A DNA stretch of 64,000 nucleotides from Eubacteriaceae bacterium Marseille-Q4139 (GCA_018223415.1 JAGTTQ010000001.1:3087365-3151364), one strand, 5' to 3'. Shown: positions 1 through 7,998, counted from the first letter of the stretch. A program made the numbers and translations. The notes: generated by a model from the sequence alone, not told the origin.

Positions 1-366
1 TTTCCGGAGAGCTTTTTTGTGGCTGTCCATGACGGAAAAATCATCGGCTTCATCAACGGATGCGTCACCGACGAACAGACGATCCGTGACGAAATGTTCG
101 AGGACAGCAATTTACATAATCCCAAAGGCGGCTATCAGAGCATTTTCGGGCTGGACGTGATGCCGGAATTCCGAGGACAGGGAATTGCGGCTGCGCTGAT
201 GCGGCATTTGATTGCGGACGCCGGAAAGAAGGAGAGAAAAGGACTGATCTTAACCTGCAAGGCTCGTTTGATTCATTATTATGAGTCCTTCGGATACCGG
301 AATCTCGGCGTGTCGAAGTCCGTTCACGGCGGCGCCGTGTGGTACGACATGCTTCTGGAATTTTAG
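1..366 (+). CDS. GNAT-family N-acetyltransferase, 5' end outside the window
   Basis: The reading frame is already open at base 1, so the N-terminus lies upstream of the window. The visible part has the acetyl-CoA-binding core of the GNAT fold: a beta strand ending in LDVMPEFRGQGIAAAL, matching motif A (R/Q-x-x-G-x-G/A), and a C-terminal HYYESFGYRNLG segment typical of the last strand and helix. GNAT enzymes transfer acetyl from acetyl-CoA to an amine; the substrate cannot be told from sequence. A GTG at 19 could be mistaken for a start, but the codons before it are also family-like. The gene is followed 18 bp later by rlmH. Confidence 0.8.
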   Translation, partial: FPESFFVAVHDGKIIGFINGCVTDEQTIRDEMFEDSNLHNPKGGYQSIFGLDVMPEFRGQGIAAALMRHLIADAGKKERKGLILTCKARLIHYYESFGYRNLGVSKSVHGGAVWYDMLLEF

Positions 367-384
367 AAAGGGCCGCAGGAAACG

Positions 385-864
385 ATGAAAATTACGGTAA
401 TCGCAGTCGGGAAAATTAAGGAAAAGTTCTTTGAGCAGGCCGTGGCCGAATACGGAAAGCGGCTTGGAAGCTACTGCAAGCTGGAAATCGTGCAGGTGGC
501 CGACGAGAAGACGCCGGACAGGCTGGACGGCGCCCTGGCGGAACAGGTAAAGGAAAAGGAAGGCGCCAGGATACTCTCCCATGTGAAGGACGGCGCTTAT
601 GTGATTGCTCTGGCGGTGGAGGGAAAGATGATGAGCTCCGAGGAGCTGGCAGACAAAATCGACAGCCTCGGCATCGGCGGCGTAAGCCATATTCAGTTTA
701 TTATAGGCGGCTCACTGGGGCTTTCGGAGGCCGTCATGCGGCGGGCCGATTTTTCCTTGAGCTTTTCCAGGATGACGTTTCCCCACCAGCTCATGCGGGT
801 GATTCTTTTGGAGCAGATTTACAGGAGCTACCGGATCAGCCTGGGGATGCCGTATCATAAGTGA
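385..864 (+). CDS. rlmH: 23S rRNA (pseudouridine1915-N3)-methyltransferase RlmH
   Basis: SPOUT-family methyltransferase of 159 residues, the usual length. It methylates pseudouridine 1915 in helix 69 of 23S rRNA using S-adenosylmethionine. Visible hallmarks are the N-terminus MKITVIAVGKIKEKFF, the knot-loop IIGGSLGLSEAV, the FSRMTFPHQLMRVILLEQIYR segment and the C-terminal MPYHK. The last codons, TATCATAAGTGA, equal the core sequence used as the SCC attachment site in staphylococci; the next gene starts a compositionally different island 18 bp downstream. Confidence 0.97.
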   Translation: MKITVIAVGKIKEKFFEQAVAEYGKRLGSYCKLEIVQVADEKTPDRLDGALAEQVKEKEGARILSHVKDGAYVIALAVEGKMMSSEELADKIDSLGIGGVSHIQFIIGGSLGLSEAVMRRADFSLSFSRMTFPHQLMRVILLEQIYRSYRISLGMPYHK

Positions 865-881
865 TGGAAGGGGGAAGCCCG

Positions 882-1682
882 ATGTTTTATGGGAAACTTC
901 CGATTTTGCTTCTGGCTGAAGTGTCCAGTCAGTCTATGAATTCAACAAACAGTCAAATTGCAGCGTATCTTCTTGAGCATTTGGATGAAGTGAGAAATAC
1001 CTCAATTAAAGAGTTGGCAAGGAAGTGTTTTGTATCGCCTAGTTCCATCAGTCGATTCTGTCGTGATATGGGATTAAATGACTTTGCGGAACTAAGGGAG
1101 CTGATTGCTGAGACGGATTTGAAATTTGAAGTCGGATCTCAGGCTGAGGACAGCGAGAAGCAGAAAAAAGATTATGTAGATCAGGTTTTGGAAGGAATTT
1201 CCAGGGTTGGAAACAGTTTGGATATGGTCCAGGTGGAAAAGCTGGTGAATGATATCCACATGCATAAAAAGGTTTCTGTCTTTGGTTTGCTTAAAGCGGA
1301 AACCGTAGCCATGAATCTTCAGACAGATTTGCAGATGCTGGGTAAGCAGGTGAATTCTAAGGTACATTTTTCACAGCAGATTGAATATCTGGAGCAGGCC
1401 GATGAAGAGGACTTAATCATCATTTTCAGCTATACGGGGATTTATTTCGACTATGAATATTCGCAGAACAGGATCCATCCGAATATAAAACGGCCTAAAA
1501 TTTATTTCATAACAGGGAATCCTTATGTAAAAAAGAATGCATTCTTAAATGAGGTGATTCATTTTTCTTCCAGGCAGAACCAGCCGTCCCATCCGTATCA
1601 ACTTCAAGTGGCGGCAGACATTATTGCTCAGGCTTATGCCCATTATCGTTTGAAACAGTTTCAGGATAAGAAAGAAATATAG
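882..1682 (+). CDS. MurR/RpiR-family transcriptional regulator
   Basis: 266 residues if translation starts at ATG 882, which follows a GGAAGGGGG ribosome site; an in-frame GTG at 861 overlaps the rlmH stop and is less likely. Residues about 1-75 form the RpiR helix-turn-helix (ELARKCFVSPSSISRFCRDMG), and about 110-245 form a SIS sugar-phosphate-type effector domain. RpiR proteins usually control neighbouring catabolic genes in response to a phosphorylated or organic-acid metabolite. It is first gene of the A+T-richer island, is followed by its own terminator, and probably binds the TGAAA/TTTCA sites ahead of the next operon. Confidence 0.85.
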   Translation: MFYGKLPILLLAEVSSQSMNSTNSQIAAYLLEHLDEVRNTSIKELARKCFVSPSSISRFCRDMGLNDFAELRELIAETDLKFEVGSQAEDSEKQKKDYVDQVLEGISRVGNSLDMVQVEKLVNDIHMHKKVSVFGLLKAETVAMNLQTDLQMLGKQVNSKVHFSQQIEYLEQADEEDLIIIFSYTGIYFDYEYSQNRIHPNIKRPKIYFITGNPYVKKNAFLNEVIHFSSRQNQPSHPYQLQVAADIIAQAYAHYRLKQFQDKKEI

Positions 1683-1695
1683 AAAAGGCCAGACA

Positions 1696-1751
1696 AACTG
1701 CCATACACATAGCCTCCTTAAATCGGGAAGGTATATGTATGGCAGTTTTTT
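1696..1751 (+). terminator. Rho-independent terminator after the RpiR gene
   Basis: A perfect 12-bp inverted repeat (AACTGCCATACA at 1696-1707 with TGTATGGCAGTT at 1736-1747) is followed by six T residues. It separates the regulator from the catabolic operon. The T run continues as GTCCCAAAAA, as after the terminator at 8831. Confidence 0.85.
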
Positions 1752-1803
1752 GTCCCAAAAAGTATGTAAACTTTCGTGCCAATTCCTTGATATTTTCAAA
1801 AAA

Positions 1804-1827
1804 TGAAAATGGTTTCAGAAATTGAAA
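1804..1827. promoter_or_regulatory. Candidate RpiR operator, alternating TGAAA/TTTCA half-sites
   Basis: TGAAA-N4-TTTCA (1804-1817) overlaps TTTCA-N5-TGAAA (1813-1827), giving three alternating half-sites about 85-110 bp before the operon that starts at 1913. Inverted TGAAA-type repeats are typical of MurR/RpiR binding sites. The assignment to the neighbouring regulator is inference. Confidence 0.5.
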
Positions 1828-1912
1828 AAATGTCGAAAAGAAAAATAAAAATATGTATAGTAGAAATATCAAAGAAATCCGACGTCGAATTTAGAAAAAT
1901 GGAGGGGATACT

Positions 1913-3163
1913 ATGGCAAATTTATCTGAAAAAATATTGATGGAAGATTCCATCTTGGATCCGCAGAAACGATGGATTCGCAGCAAAATTGGCGATTCGC
2001 CGTTAATTCCAGGAAACAGTGAGAAACCATCTCAGGCAATACTCAGGGAAGATTTGCGCTCTGGATTTAACACTGTCGGGGTTTTTCCCAGTGTTTCCAC
2101 TACCTTGAAAATACTGGAACAGCTTGAGGAAGCTGGAATCCAGGAGGCAGAGATTGGTTATCCGCATACAAAGGAACATGTGGAATTCTTAAGGGAAGCG
2201 AAACGAAACGGCATAAAAATAAAACTGGGAGGCCATATCAATGTGCGAGCCAAGGATTACAGGCACAATATCGATATTGCGGCAGATGAAGGGTTTGACA
2301 TGGTAAATCTGGTTGGATCCATCAATAGAATCCGAGGAAATTCAGAGCGTGGAAACAGTGAAGATGGAGAAAAGAGGGTCCTTGAGCAAGCCTGTGATGC
2401 AATCCAGTATGCAAAATCGAAGGGTATGTTGACATGTGTAGGCGGGGGGACGAATCGCTTGGATCATTTTATGACAGCATACAAAAGTTTTGCAGAAGCA
2501 GGAACCGACAGAGTGACTGTATATGATGGAAGAGGATGGTTTACGCCGGATACCATGCAGTTTCTTGTAAAATATGTAAGAGAGATCGTCGGTCCTGATA
2601 TTAAAGTTTTCGTACATTGTCATAATGACTTCGGCCTGGCTGTTGCCAATACGGTAATGGGGATTAAAGCTGGAGCTGCGGGCGCTGATGTGACAATTAA
2701 TGGAACAGGACATCGGACTGGCAATGCGCCTTTGGAGCAGGCAGCGGCAGCTCTGAAGGTTCTCTGTAATATAGAGACAGGAATTGACATGAGTAAGCTG
2801 TATGGTTTGAGTAAATTAGTGGAAGAACTGTATGGTATTCCGATTCCAAAGAATGCACCAATTACAGGAGAATATGCCTATTCCTATCTAGGTAGAAAAA
2901 TCCCGTTTTGCCTGCGAGGGGACTGGTTGGTCTTTGAAAACATTGTAGCAGAGGAATTGGGGCAGAAACGTGAAATTATTTGGGGCGGTACAACACCGCC
3001 CGGGCGTCATGGAGCAATCCCGGTGAAGATAGAAGCTATGGGGCTCACAGCTACGGATGCACAGAGTGATGAAATTTATGAAAATATGATGGAGATTTGC
3101 AGAAAAAAGACATACGCAGATGACCGGGAAATGGAGGAAATTATCCGTAAGGTGCTGAAATAG
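1913..3163 (+). CDS. DRE-TIM metallolyase-superfamily enzyme (isopropylmalate/homocitrate synthase or aldolase-like)
   Basis: 416-residue TIM-barrel protein. Residues 45-51 (REDLRSG) resemble the signature strand with the metal-binding aspartate; H235 and H237 in VHCHNDFGLAVANT and the NGTGHRTGN segment at 263-271 match the metal- and acyl-binding motifs of HMGL-like enzymes. Such enzymes make or break carbon-carbon bonds next to a carboxylate (2-isopropylmalate, homocitrate, 4-hydroxy-2-oxovalerate, HMG-CoA). The C-terminal leucine-feedback domain of LeuA is absent, so a biosynthetic LeuA role is unlikely. It leads an operon with HD proteins, a racemase-fold protein and TRAP transport, suggesting catabolism. 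Start is ATG 1913 after AATGGAGGGG. Confidence 0.8.
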   Translation: MANLSEKILMEDSILDPQKRWIRSKIGDSPLIPGNSEKPSQAILREDLRSGFNTVGVFPSVSTTLKILEQLEEAGIQEAEIGYPHTKEHVEFLREAKRNGIKIKLGGHINVRAKDYRHNIDIAADEGFDMVNLVGSINRIRGNSERGNSEDGEKRVLEQACDAIQYAKSKGMLTCVGGGTNRLDHFMTAYKSFAEAGTDRVTVYDGRGWFTPDTMQFLVKYVREIVGPDIKVFVHCHNDFGLAVANTVMGIKAGAAGADVTINGTGHRTGNAPLEQAAAALKVLCNIETGIDMSKLYGLSKLVEELYGIPIPKNAPITGEYAYSYLGRKIPFCLRGDWLVFENIVAEELGQKREIIWGGTTPPGRHGAIPVKIEAMGLTATDAQSDEIYENMMEICRKKTYADDREMEEIIRKVLK

Positions 3164-3177
3164 AACGGAGGGAAAAA

Positions 3178-3759
3178 ATGAAAAAGCAAGGATTTTTGCT
3201 GGAATTTCAAAGATATCTGTCCAAAATTCAGGATGAAAAGCTTCGCTTTGCAGTGCAGGCAGTCTGGGAAAATTTATTTAATAAAAGTGAGTGGAACAGT
3301 ATTTATGATATTCCATCAGGGATTAATTGTACGGCCATCAGTCTTGTAAAGCATACATGTAATGTGACGGAATATGCGGTTAATTTGGCTGAAGTCTATG
3401 GAAAAGGATATAAAGAGCTGGATATAGACAGAGATTGTCTGATTGCCGGCTGCCTGCTTCATGACGTGGGTAAAATTTTAGAATATCATCCGGTTGTTGG
3501 CGGAGTACAAAAGACGGAAGAAGGACGTCTTTACGCAGATCAGTTTTTTGGAATCAATGAGGCGTTTCGTCAGGAAATTCCTGTGGAGGTCATTCATATG
3601 ATCATCAGCAATTCGGAAAAAACAGGAAGGATCCCAACAACTCCGGAAGCCTTAATTTTGTATTTCTGTGAGAGAATTGACGAGGATATATGCAGTAAGA
3701 TGGCAGGCCTCCCACTGCGGGCAAAGGACAAAAACTATTTAATTACCCATACCGAATAG
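3178..3759 (+). CDS. HD-domain protein, first of a tandem pair
   Basis: 193 residues. The HD metal-binding signature is visible: a histidine in KHTCNVTEYAV, the doublet in LLHDVGKILEYHP, and a histidine in EVIHMIISNSE. HD proteins are usually metal-dependent phosphohydrolases, but some act as hydratases or oxygenase-like enzymes, so the reaction is open. Fourteen bases separate it from the preceding gene and 16 from the next HD gene, which is paralogous in layout (N-terminal helix ending in LRFAVQAVWENL versus LKEDVLEIYQEML). The pairing suggests a heterodimer or sequential steps on one substrate. Confidence 0.75.
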   Translation: MKKQGFLLEFQRYLSKIQDEKLRFAVQAVWENLFNKSEWNSIYDIPSGINCTAISLVKHTCNVTEYAVNLAEVYGKGYKELDIDRDCLIAGCLLHDVGKILEYHPVVGGVQKTEEGRLYADQFFGINEAFRQEIPVEVIHMIISNSEKTGRIPTTPEALILYFCERIDEDICSKMAGLPLRAKDKNYLITHTE

Positions 3760-3775
3760 GAGAAAGGAGTACAGG

Positions 3776-4345
3776 ATGGACGGTACTTTCAAAATTGATG
3801 AATTTGAAATGCTCCTGGCTCAAATTCATAATGAAAAGCTGAAGGAGGATGTTTTGGAAATTTATCAGGAGATGCTGTCAGAAAGCAGCTTTGAGCATGT
3901 GAACGATGTCCCGATGATTCATGCAGATCCGACAAAGAAAAATACATTTCTGATACACCATGAGGCAGTCTGCACGGAAGCTGCATGGAGACTTGCAAAA
4001 TGTGTTCAGGAGGCATACGGGGTTCGTCTCAATATGGATTTTCTGATAGCAGGAGATCTTCTGCATGATGCAAGTAAGTTTCTGGAATATTGGAAAAAAG
4101 ATGAAGAAGTGGGCAAAACAAAACTCGGAAAGCTCTTAACCCACAGCATTTATGCAGCTCATAAGGCCTATGAAAAAGGAATGCCAAAAGAAATTGTACA
4201 CATGATAATGGCGCATACACCAATTTACTCCGTTCCGGCAGCCAATATCGAGGCGTTTTTGGCCTACTACACTGATGTTTTGGATGGGGAACTGAGAAGA
4301 AATATAGTAGGTCTTCCGGTAAAAGCGAAAAAAACGGTTATGTAA
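3776..4345 (+). CDS. HD-domain protein, second of a tandem pair
   Basis: 189 residues with the HD signature: H in IHHEAVCTEAAW, HD in DLLHDASKFLEYWKK, and H in EIVHMIMAHTP. Its architecture parallels the preceding gene, including the closing GLPVKAKK versus GLPLRAKD, so the two arose by duplication. The lysine in HDxxK(F/I)LEY is kept in both. Start at ATG 3776 follows AGAAAGGAG. No substrate can be assigned. Confidence 0.75.
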   Translation: MDGTFKIDEFEMLLAQIHNEKLKEDVLEIYQEMLSESSFEHVNDVPMIHADPTKKNTFLIHHEAVCTEAAWRLAKCVQEAYGVRLNMDFLIAGDLLHDASKFLEYWKKDEEVGKTKLGKLLTHSIYAAHKAYEKGMPKEIVHMIMAHTPIYSVPAANIEAFLAYYTDVLDGELRRNIVGLPVKAKKTVM

Positions 4346-4357
4346 AGGAGGAACGGT

Positions 4358-5167
4358 ATGAAAATTTGGTATCAGATGGGCGGTACATACCGCTACGAAG
4401 ACTTTTATAATGAATTTGGACAGCGGGTGGAGGAGCGCTGTCGGCAGGTTGTAAGGCCAGATACAGAGGTTTATGTGATAGGGCTTCCTAAAATGGAGCC
4501 TAAACTAGCACAGTACAAATTTATTGAGTATTATCACAAAAACCAGATTCTAAATAATATGTACAGAGCAAAGAAGGAAGGGTTTGACGCGTTTGTCATT
4601 GCTTTTCCCATGGATGGAGGTCTGGCAGAGGGAAGAGAAATTTTGGATATACCGGTTGTGGGAATTTTTCAGTCCGCATGTTTAATGGCTGCGATGATGG
4701 GATATCGTTTTACTGCCATAACTGGATCAGAATATCTGTGTGAAAGATACCGGCAGATGGCAGAACAGTATGGTTTTGGAAGCAGATATCTTTCAAACAA
4801 TTATTGGTTTCCGGCTCCGCGGGAGGAAGCCTACCACTCATATGACAAAACAGAGGCATTTAAGGAAAAGTTTATTCCTGCGGCACGCCGGGCTATTGCA
4901 GATGGCGCATCAGTACTGCTTCCGTTTTCAAACGGTGTTCTCTCTATGGCGTACGCCTCAGGCCTGACGAAGACTGGTGTAGATGGGGTGCCTGTTCTGG
5001 ATGCAGTCAGCATTGCTTTAAAGCAAGCAGAGATGCTGGTGGATTTAAAGCCATTCGGGATTCATGCTTCCAGAAAGCTTCAAGTTTACGGTCATCCAGA
5101 CGACGAAATACTGAAACGGACGCTGGAAACTTATGGGAGTCATTTTTACATTGACAGAGAAGGTTAA
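4358..5167 (+). CDS. Asp/Glu/hydantoin racemase-fold protein without the usual catalytic cysteines
   Basis: 269 residues. The overall pattern (N-terminal MKIWYQMGGTYRY, a DAFVIAFPMDGGLAEGREILDIPVVGI segment, and VLLPFSNGVLSM before a DGVPVLDAVSIALK motif) follows the Asp/Glu/hydantoin racemase superfamily. In that family each of two lobes carries a cysteine acting as acid/base (around GCFGDPG and GCAG). Here the matching positions read AFPMDGG and PFSNG, with no cysteine. It may therefore be a lyase, decarboxylase or isomerase variant. The start follows AAAGGAGGAACGGT. It sits between the HD pair and the TRAP permease. Confidence 0.65.
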   Translation: MKIWYQMGGTYRYEDFYNEFGQRVEERCRQVVRPDTEVYVIGLPKMEPKLAQYKFIEYYHKNQILNNMYRAKKEGFDAFVIAFPMDGGLAEGREILDIPVVGIFQSACLMAAMMGYRFTAITGSEYLCERYRQMAEQYGFGSRYLSNNYWFPAPREEAYHSYDKTEAFKEKFIPAARRAIADGASVLLPFSNGVLSMAYASGLTKTGVDGVPVLDAVSIALKQAEMLVDLKPFGIHASRKLQVYGHPDDEILKRTLETYGSHFYIDREG

Positions 5168-5208
5168 AGCATTGCAGAAAGATGCGGGAAATGAAAGGAA
5201 GTGTATGT

Positions 5209-6579
5209 ATGGAGATAGGATATTCGGTTATTTGCTTTGGTGTATATCTTGTGGTTGTGGTTCTGTGCATGCTGGCATTGAAAAAATCTATCATCACGAG
5301 TCTTTTAGCTGGATGGATCGTCCTTTTATTTATGTCAGGAAGAAATTTTGCAGTATATGCAGTGGATTCCGTTAAGTACAGTTTCACCCAGGAAAATGAA
5401 TTCGCATTGATTATGTTTGGCTTAATGGGGTTTTTAATGGAACGTACTGGGATGGTAGGCAGAATTGTAAATATTCTGAATTCGATCTTTGGCCGTCTGC
5501 GGGGAGGTGCGGGATATGTCAATGTGCTTGGTTCTGCGGCCTATGGGGTCTGTGCTGGCTCTGTTATGGGAGGTTGTGCGACCATAGGGGCAGTAACTAT
5601 TCCCTGGATGAATGAAACCGGTTTCAGCAGAGAGGATTCCAGTATTATTGCGACAGGAAATGCCGGACTTACCTCGGTGATTCCGCCAAGTTCCAGCTTT
5701 GCAATAATTTTATCCTGGCCAATTTTTGTATCCATGGGGCTGGCTTCAGGAAAGATGTATCTGGCAGGCCTGATATGCGGGTTTTATCTGGTAATTCTGA
5801 GGTTGGTTCAGTCGGCTTATATTGTCCGTCGTGCAGGAATTCCAAAACCATCAAAAGAATCAATTCCGGCCTTGGGGCCAACTTTCCGAAAAAATTGGAC
5901 CGGCCTTACAATGTTTCTCGGGACAATTATCCCGGTTATGGTGACAACCGGAGCATTCAATACCTGGTTGAAAGCGCAGGAGACTTGGGGTTCTGCCGGA
6001 AACGGTGCTGTTTCTTTGATGACTTGGCTTCCTATGATGATCTGTGTAGTAATTATAATCGAAGGCTGGGCATATTTGCCGCACAGCATATCTGGATGGG
6101 CAGAGCTTTTAGGAAGTTCCATCGGCCGCTTTAAAGAACTCGGAAGTACGCTGCTTCTTGGATATTTTGCGGCGAGAGTGCTTTCCAAAATGGGACTTGC
6201 CGAGGAGATGGGGACATTGTTTGCGTCCATGAATGTCAATAAACTCCTTTTGATCTTTGTGATTCTTGCCATTATTTTTCTGGCCGCTGGTCCGTTAAGC
6301 CCGACCGTTATTATGAACTCCATTGGACCGATTGCTTTTTCCGGTCTCATCGCAGCGGGTGTGAATCCATATGCGGCAGGCGCTTCTATTTTAGGACTTG
6401 CCACTATGGGAAGCTGTATTCCGCCGTCTACACCTGCTCTTTATGTAGCAGGGGGTATCGCCGGATTAGAGGATGTGAAATCGTGCTTTAAAGATTTAAT
6501 TTTTCTTTATGCGGTACCAAGCTTTATTTTAGTCTATTTTTACTGTGTTGGGATTATTCCAGGGTTTGTGGCTGCATAA
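5209..6579 (+). CDS. TRAP transporter large permease (DctM-like)
   Basis: 456 residues from ATG 5209, chosen because AAAGGAAG lies 8-9 bp upstream; an in-frame ATG at 5182 has no such site. The protein is almost wholly hydrophobic with about 11-13 membrane segments. It contains the large-subunit signatures GNAGLTSVIPPSSSFAIIL and, in the second half, GLATMGSCIPPSTPALYVAGG, the duplicated IPPS loops of DctM-type carriers. TRAP systems import organic acids with Na+ and a binding protein, but no binding-protein gene lies in this island. Confidence 0.85.
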   Translation: MEIGYSVICFGVYLVVVVLCMLALKKSIITSLLAGWIVLLFMSGRNFAVYAVDSVKYSFTQENEFALIMFGLMGFLMERTGMVGRIVNILNSIFGRLRGGAGYVNVLGSAAYGVCAGSVMGGCATIGAVTIPWMNETGFSREDSSIIATGNAGLTSVIPPSSSFAIILSWPIFVSMGLASGKMYLAGLICGFYLVILRLVQSAYIVRRAGIPKPSKESIPALGPTFRKNWTGLTMFLGTIIPVMVTTGAFNTWLKAQETWGSAGNGAVSLMTWLPMMICVVIIIEGWAYLPHSISGWAELLGSSIGRFKELGSTLLLGYFAARVLSKMGLAEEMGTLFASMNVNKLLLIFVILAIIFLAAGPLSPTVIMNSIGPIAFSGLIAAGVNPYAAGASILGLATMGSCIPPSTPALYVAGGIAGLEDVKSCFKDLIFLYAVPSFILVYFYCVGIIPGFVAA

Positions 6580-6605
6580 CGGCTGAGGAAGGAAAGGAGA
6601 ACATC

Positions 6606-6845
6606 ATGAAGAAACAAATTTATGATTTTTTACAGAAAATCTTTACAGTTACAATTGCAGTTACGTTCATTTTAGGCTTTATCTTGCTGGCAGTACAGCT
6701 GTTTGCACTTCTTACACTGAACGGAGCTATGGCAGCGGCTGTTTACGATATTTTGATTGATCCTATGTGCATTTTCGCAGCATTTACTGCAATCTGTGGT
6801 GCACTTCGTCCCTACCTCAAAGAGAAGGACAAAGGTAAGAGCTAA
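6606..6845 (+). CDS. Small two-helix membrane protein, possible reduced TRAP small subunit
   Basis: 79 residues with two hydrophobic stretches (about 14-36 and 43-66) and a charged tail KEKDKGKS. It starts 26 bp after the TRAP large permease and has a good ribosome site (AAGGAAAGGAG). Normal DctQ small subunits have four membrane helices and about 160-190 residues, so this would be half-size. No other function is recognised; linkage to transport is by position. Confidence 0.6.
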   Translation: MKKQIYDFLQKIFTVTIAVTFILGFILLAVQLFALLTLNGAMAAAVYDILIDPMCIFAAFTAICGALRPYLKEKDKGKS

Positions 6846-6864
6846 AGAAATGGAGAAGGAAAAA

Positions 6865-7449
6865 ATGACAAAAAAAGTAATGGTGATTCTTGCGGATGGA
6901 TGCGAAGAAAGCGAGGCGGCCACCATCATAGATGTAATGCGAAGAGCCGGATTTCGGTGTGATGGAGTCAGCATATGTGGCGAGATTGTCAGATGTCAGC
7001 ATGGTATGAGACTTCTTGCAGATCAGGTGCTGACAGATTCTTTAAAAGAATATGAGACATATGACGCCGTAATACTTCCAGGTGGATGGAGTGGAACGGA
7101 CAATATGAAGGCAGATGAGAGGCTGCTAAAACTACTTCAGTTTTATGCTGATGCTTCAGATCGATATCTTGCGGCGATGTGTGCAGCTCCTAGTGTATTA
7201 GCTTTTGCAGGCGTGACGAGGGGAAAAACATTGACTTCGTATCCTGATCCTAAATTGGAATCATTGTTTACAGATGCCAATTATGTGACAGACACAGTGG
7301 TAGTGGATGAAAAAGGACGACTGATTACTAGCCGCGGTCCTGGTACGGTTCTTCCATTTTCATTCGCCGTTGTTGATGCTTTAGGAGGGGACAGCAAAAC
7401 AATTAAAGAAAGGTTTCTATACAGTGAGCTTAAAAATTGTATAGAATAG
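6865..7449 (+). CDS. DJ-1/PfpI (class I glutamine amidotransferase-like) protein
   Basis: 194 residues from ATG 6865, which follows GGAGAAGG. The DJ-1/ThiJ core is clear: VMVILADGCEESEAATIIDVMRRAG with the conserved Glu, DAVILPGGWSGTDNM, and the nucleophile elbow AAMCAAPSVLA with its cysteine, then LITSRGPGTVLPFS. DJ-1 relatives act as deglycase/glyoxalase, protease or chaperone. As last gene of the island operon it may remove a reactive carbonyl produced by the pathway; that role is inference. Confidence 0.85.
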   Translation: MTKKVMVILADGCEESEAATIIDVMRRAGFRCDGVSICGEIVRCQHGMRLLADQVLTDSLKEYETYDAVILPGGWSGTDNMKADERLLKLLQFYADASDRYLAAMCAAPSVLAFAGVTRGKTLTSYPDPKLESLFTDANYVTDTVVVDEKGRLITSRGPGTVLPFSFAVVDALGGDSKTIKERFLYSELKNCIE

Positions 7450-7493
7450 AGACGAAGGACTGAAACACTTTCATTATTATCCATAAATCTTAT

Positions 7494-7922
7494 TGCCGGA
7501 GAGGCTTTAACATGTCGATCAACTCCATCATGCCGGCGATGATTTTGGGCTATGTTCTGATCCAGTTCTTAAAGCTTTCGGGGCTTATGGATGTAATCAG
7601 CGTTGTTTTCCAGCCGTTTATGGGCGTTTTCGGGCTTCCGGGAGCGGCTGTGGCAGTCCTGGTGGCGGCCTTTTTTGCAAAAGCCTCCGGCTGTTCCATG
7701 GCGGCACTCATGTACGCCGAGGGTACCCTGACACTTGGGCACTGCGCGATTCTGATGCCGGCCTGCATGCTGATGGGAACGCTGATCGGCGGCTATGCTA
7801 GGATCATCCTGGTGGCAGGCGCAAACAAAAAATATCACGGGATCCTGTTCCTTCTACCGCTCATCGACGCGGCTGCGGCGATGCTCATCATGCGGTTTGT
7901 GGTGGCGACGGCCGGAATTTGA
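7494..7922 (+). pseudogene. 5'-truncated YjiG-like nucleoside-recognition (Gate) membrane protein gene
   Basis: From ATG 7512 the frame gives 136 residues with four to five hydrophobic segments and the YjiG/SpmB-type pattern FGLPGAAVAVLVAAFFAKASG. Codons upstream of the ATG (7494 onward, CRRGFN) still match the family's ARRGF segment as I recall E. coli YjiG, while further upstream the similarity stops and no start or YjiH partner is present. This implies loss of roughly the first 15-20 residues and of the usual preceding partner gene when the island to the left was acquired. A shortened product from 7512 could still be made (weak GGAGAGG site). Confidence 0.65.
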
Positions 7923-7950
7923 TGAAAGGATGTCCGGTGCCAGTCCTTTT

Positions 7951-7986
7951 AAGCTCTCTGTCGGATGCGGCAGAGGGCTTAATTTC
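7951..7986 (+). terminator. Terminator-like hairpin after the YjiG-like gene
   Basis: AAGCTCTCTG (7951-7960) pairs with CAGAGGGCTT (7971-7980), one G-T wobble, followed by AATTTCTGTT. It lies 28 bp after the stop at 7922. Confidence 0.6.
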
Positions 7987-7998
7987 TGTTCAGATGAG

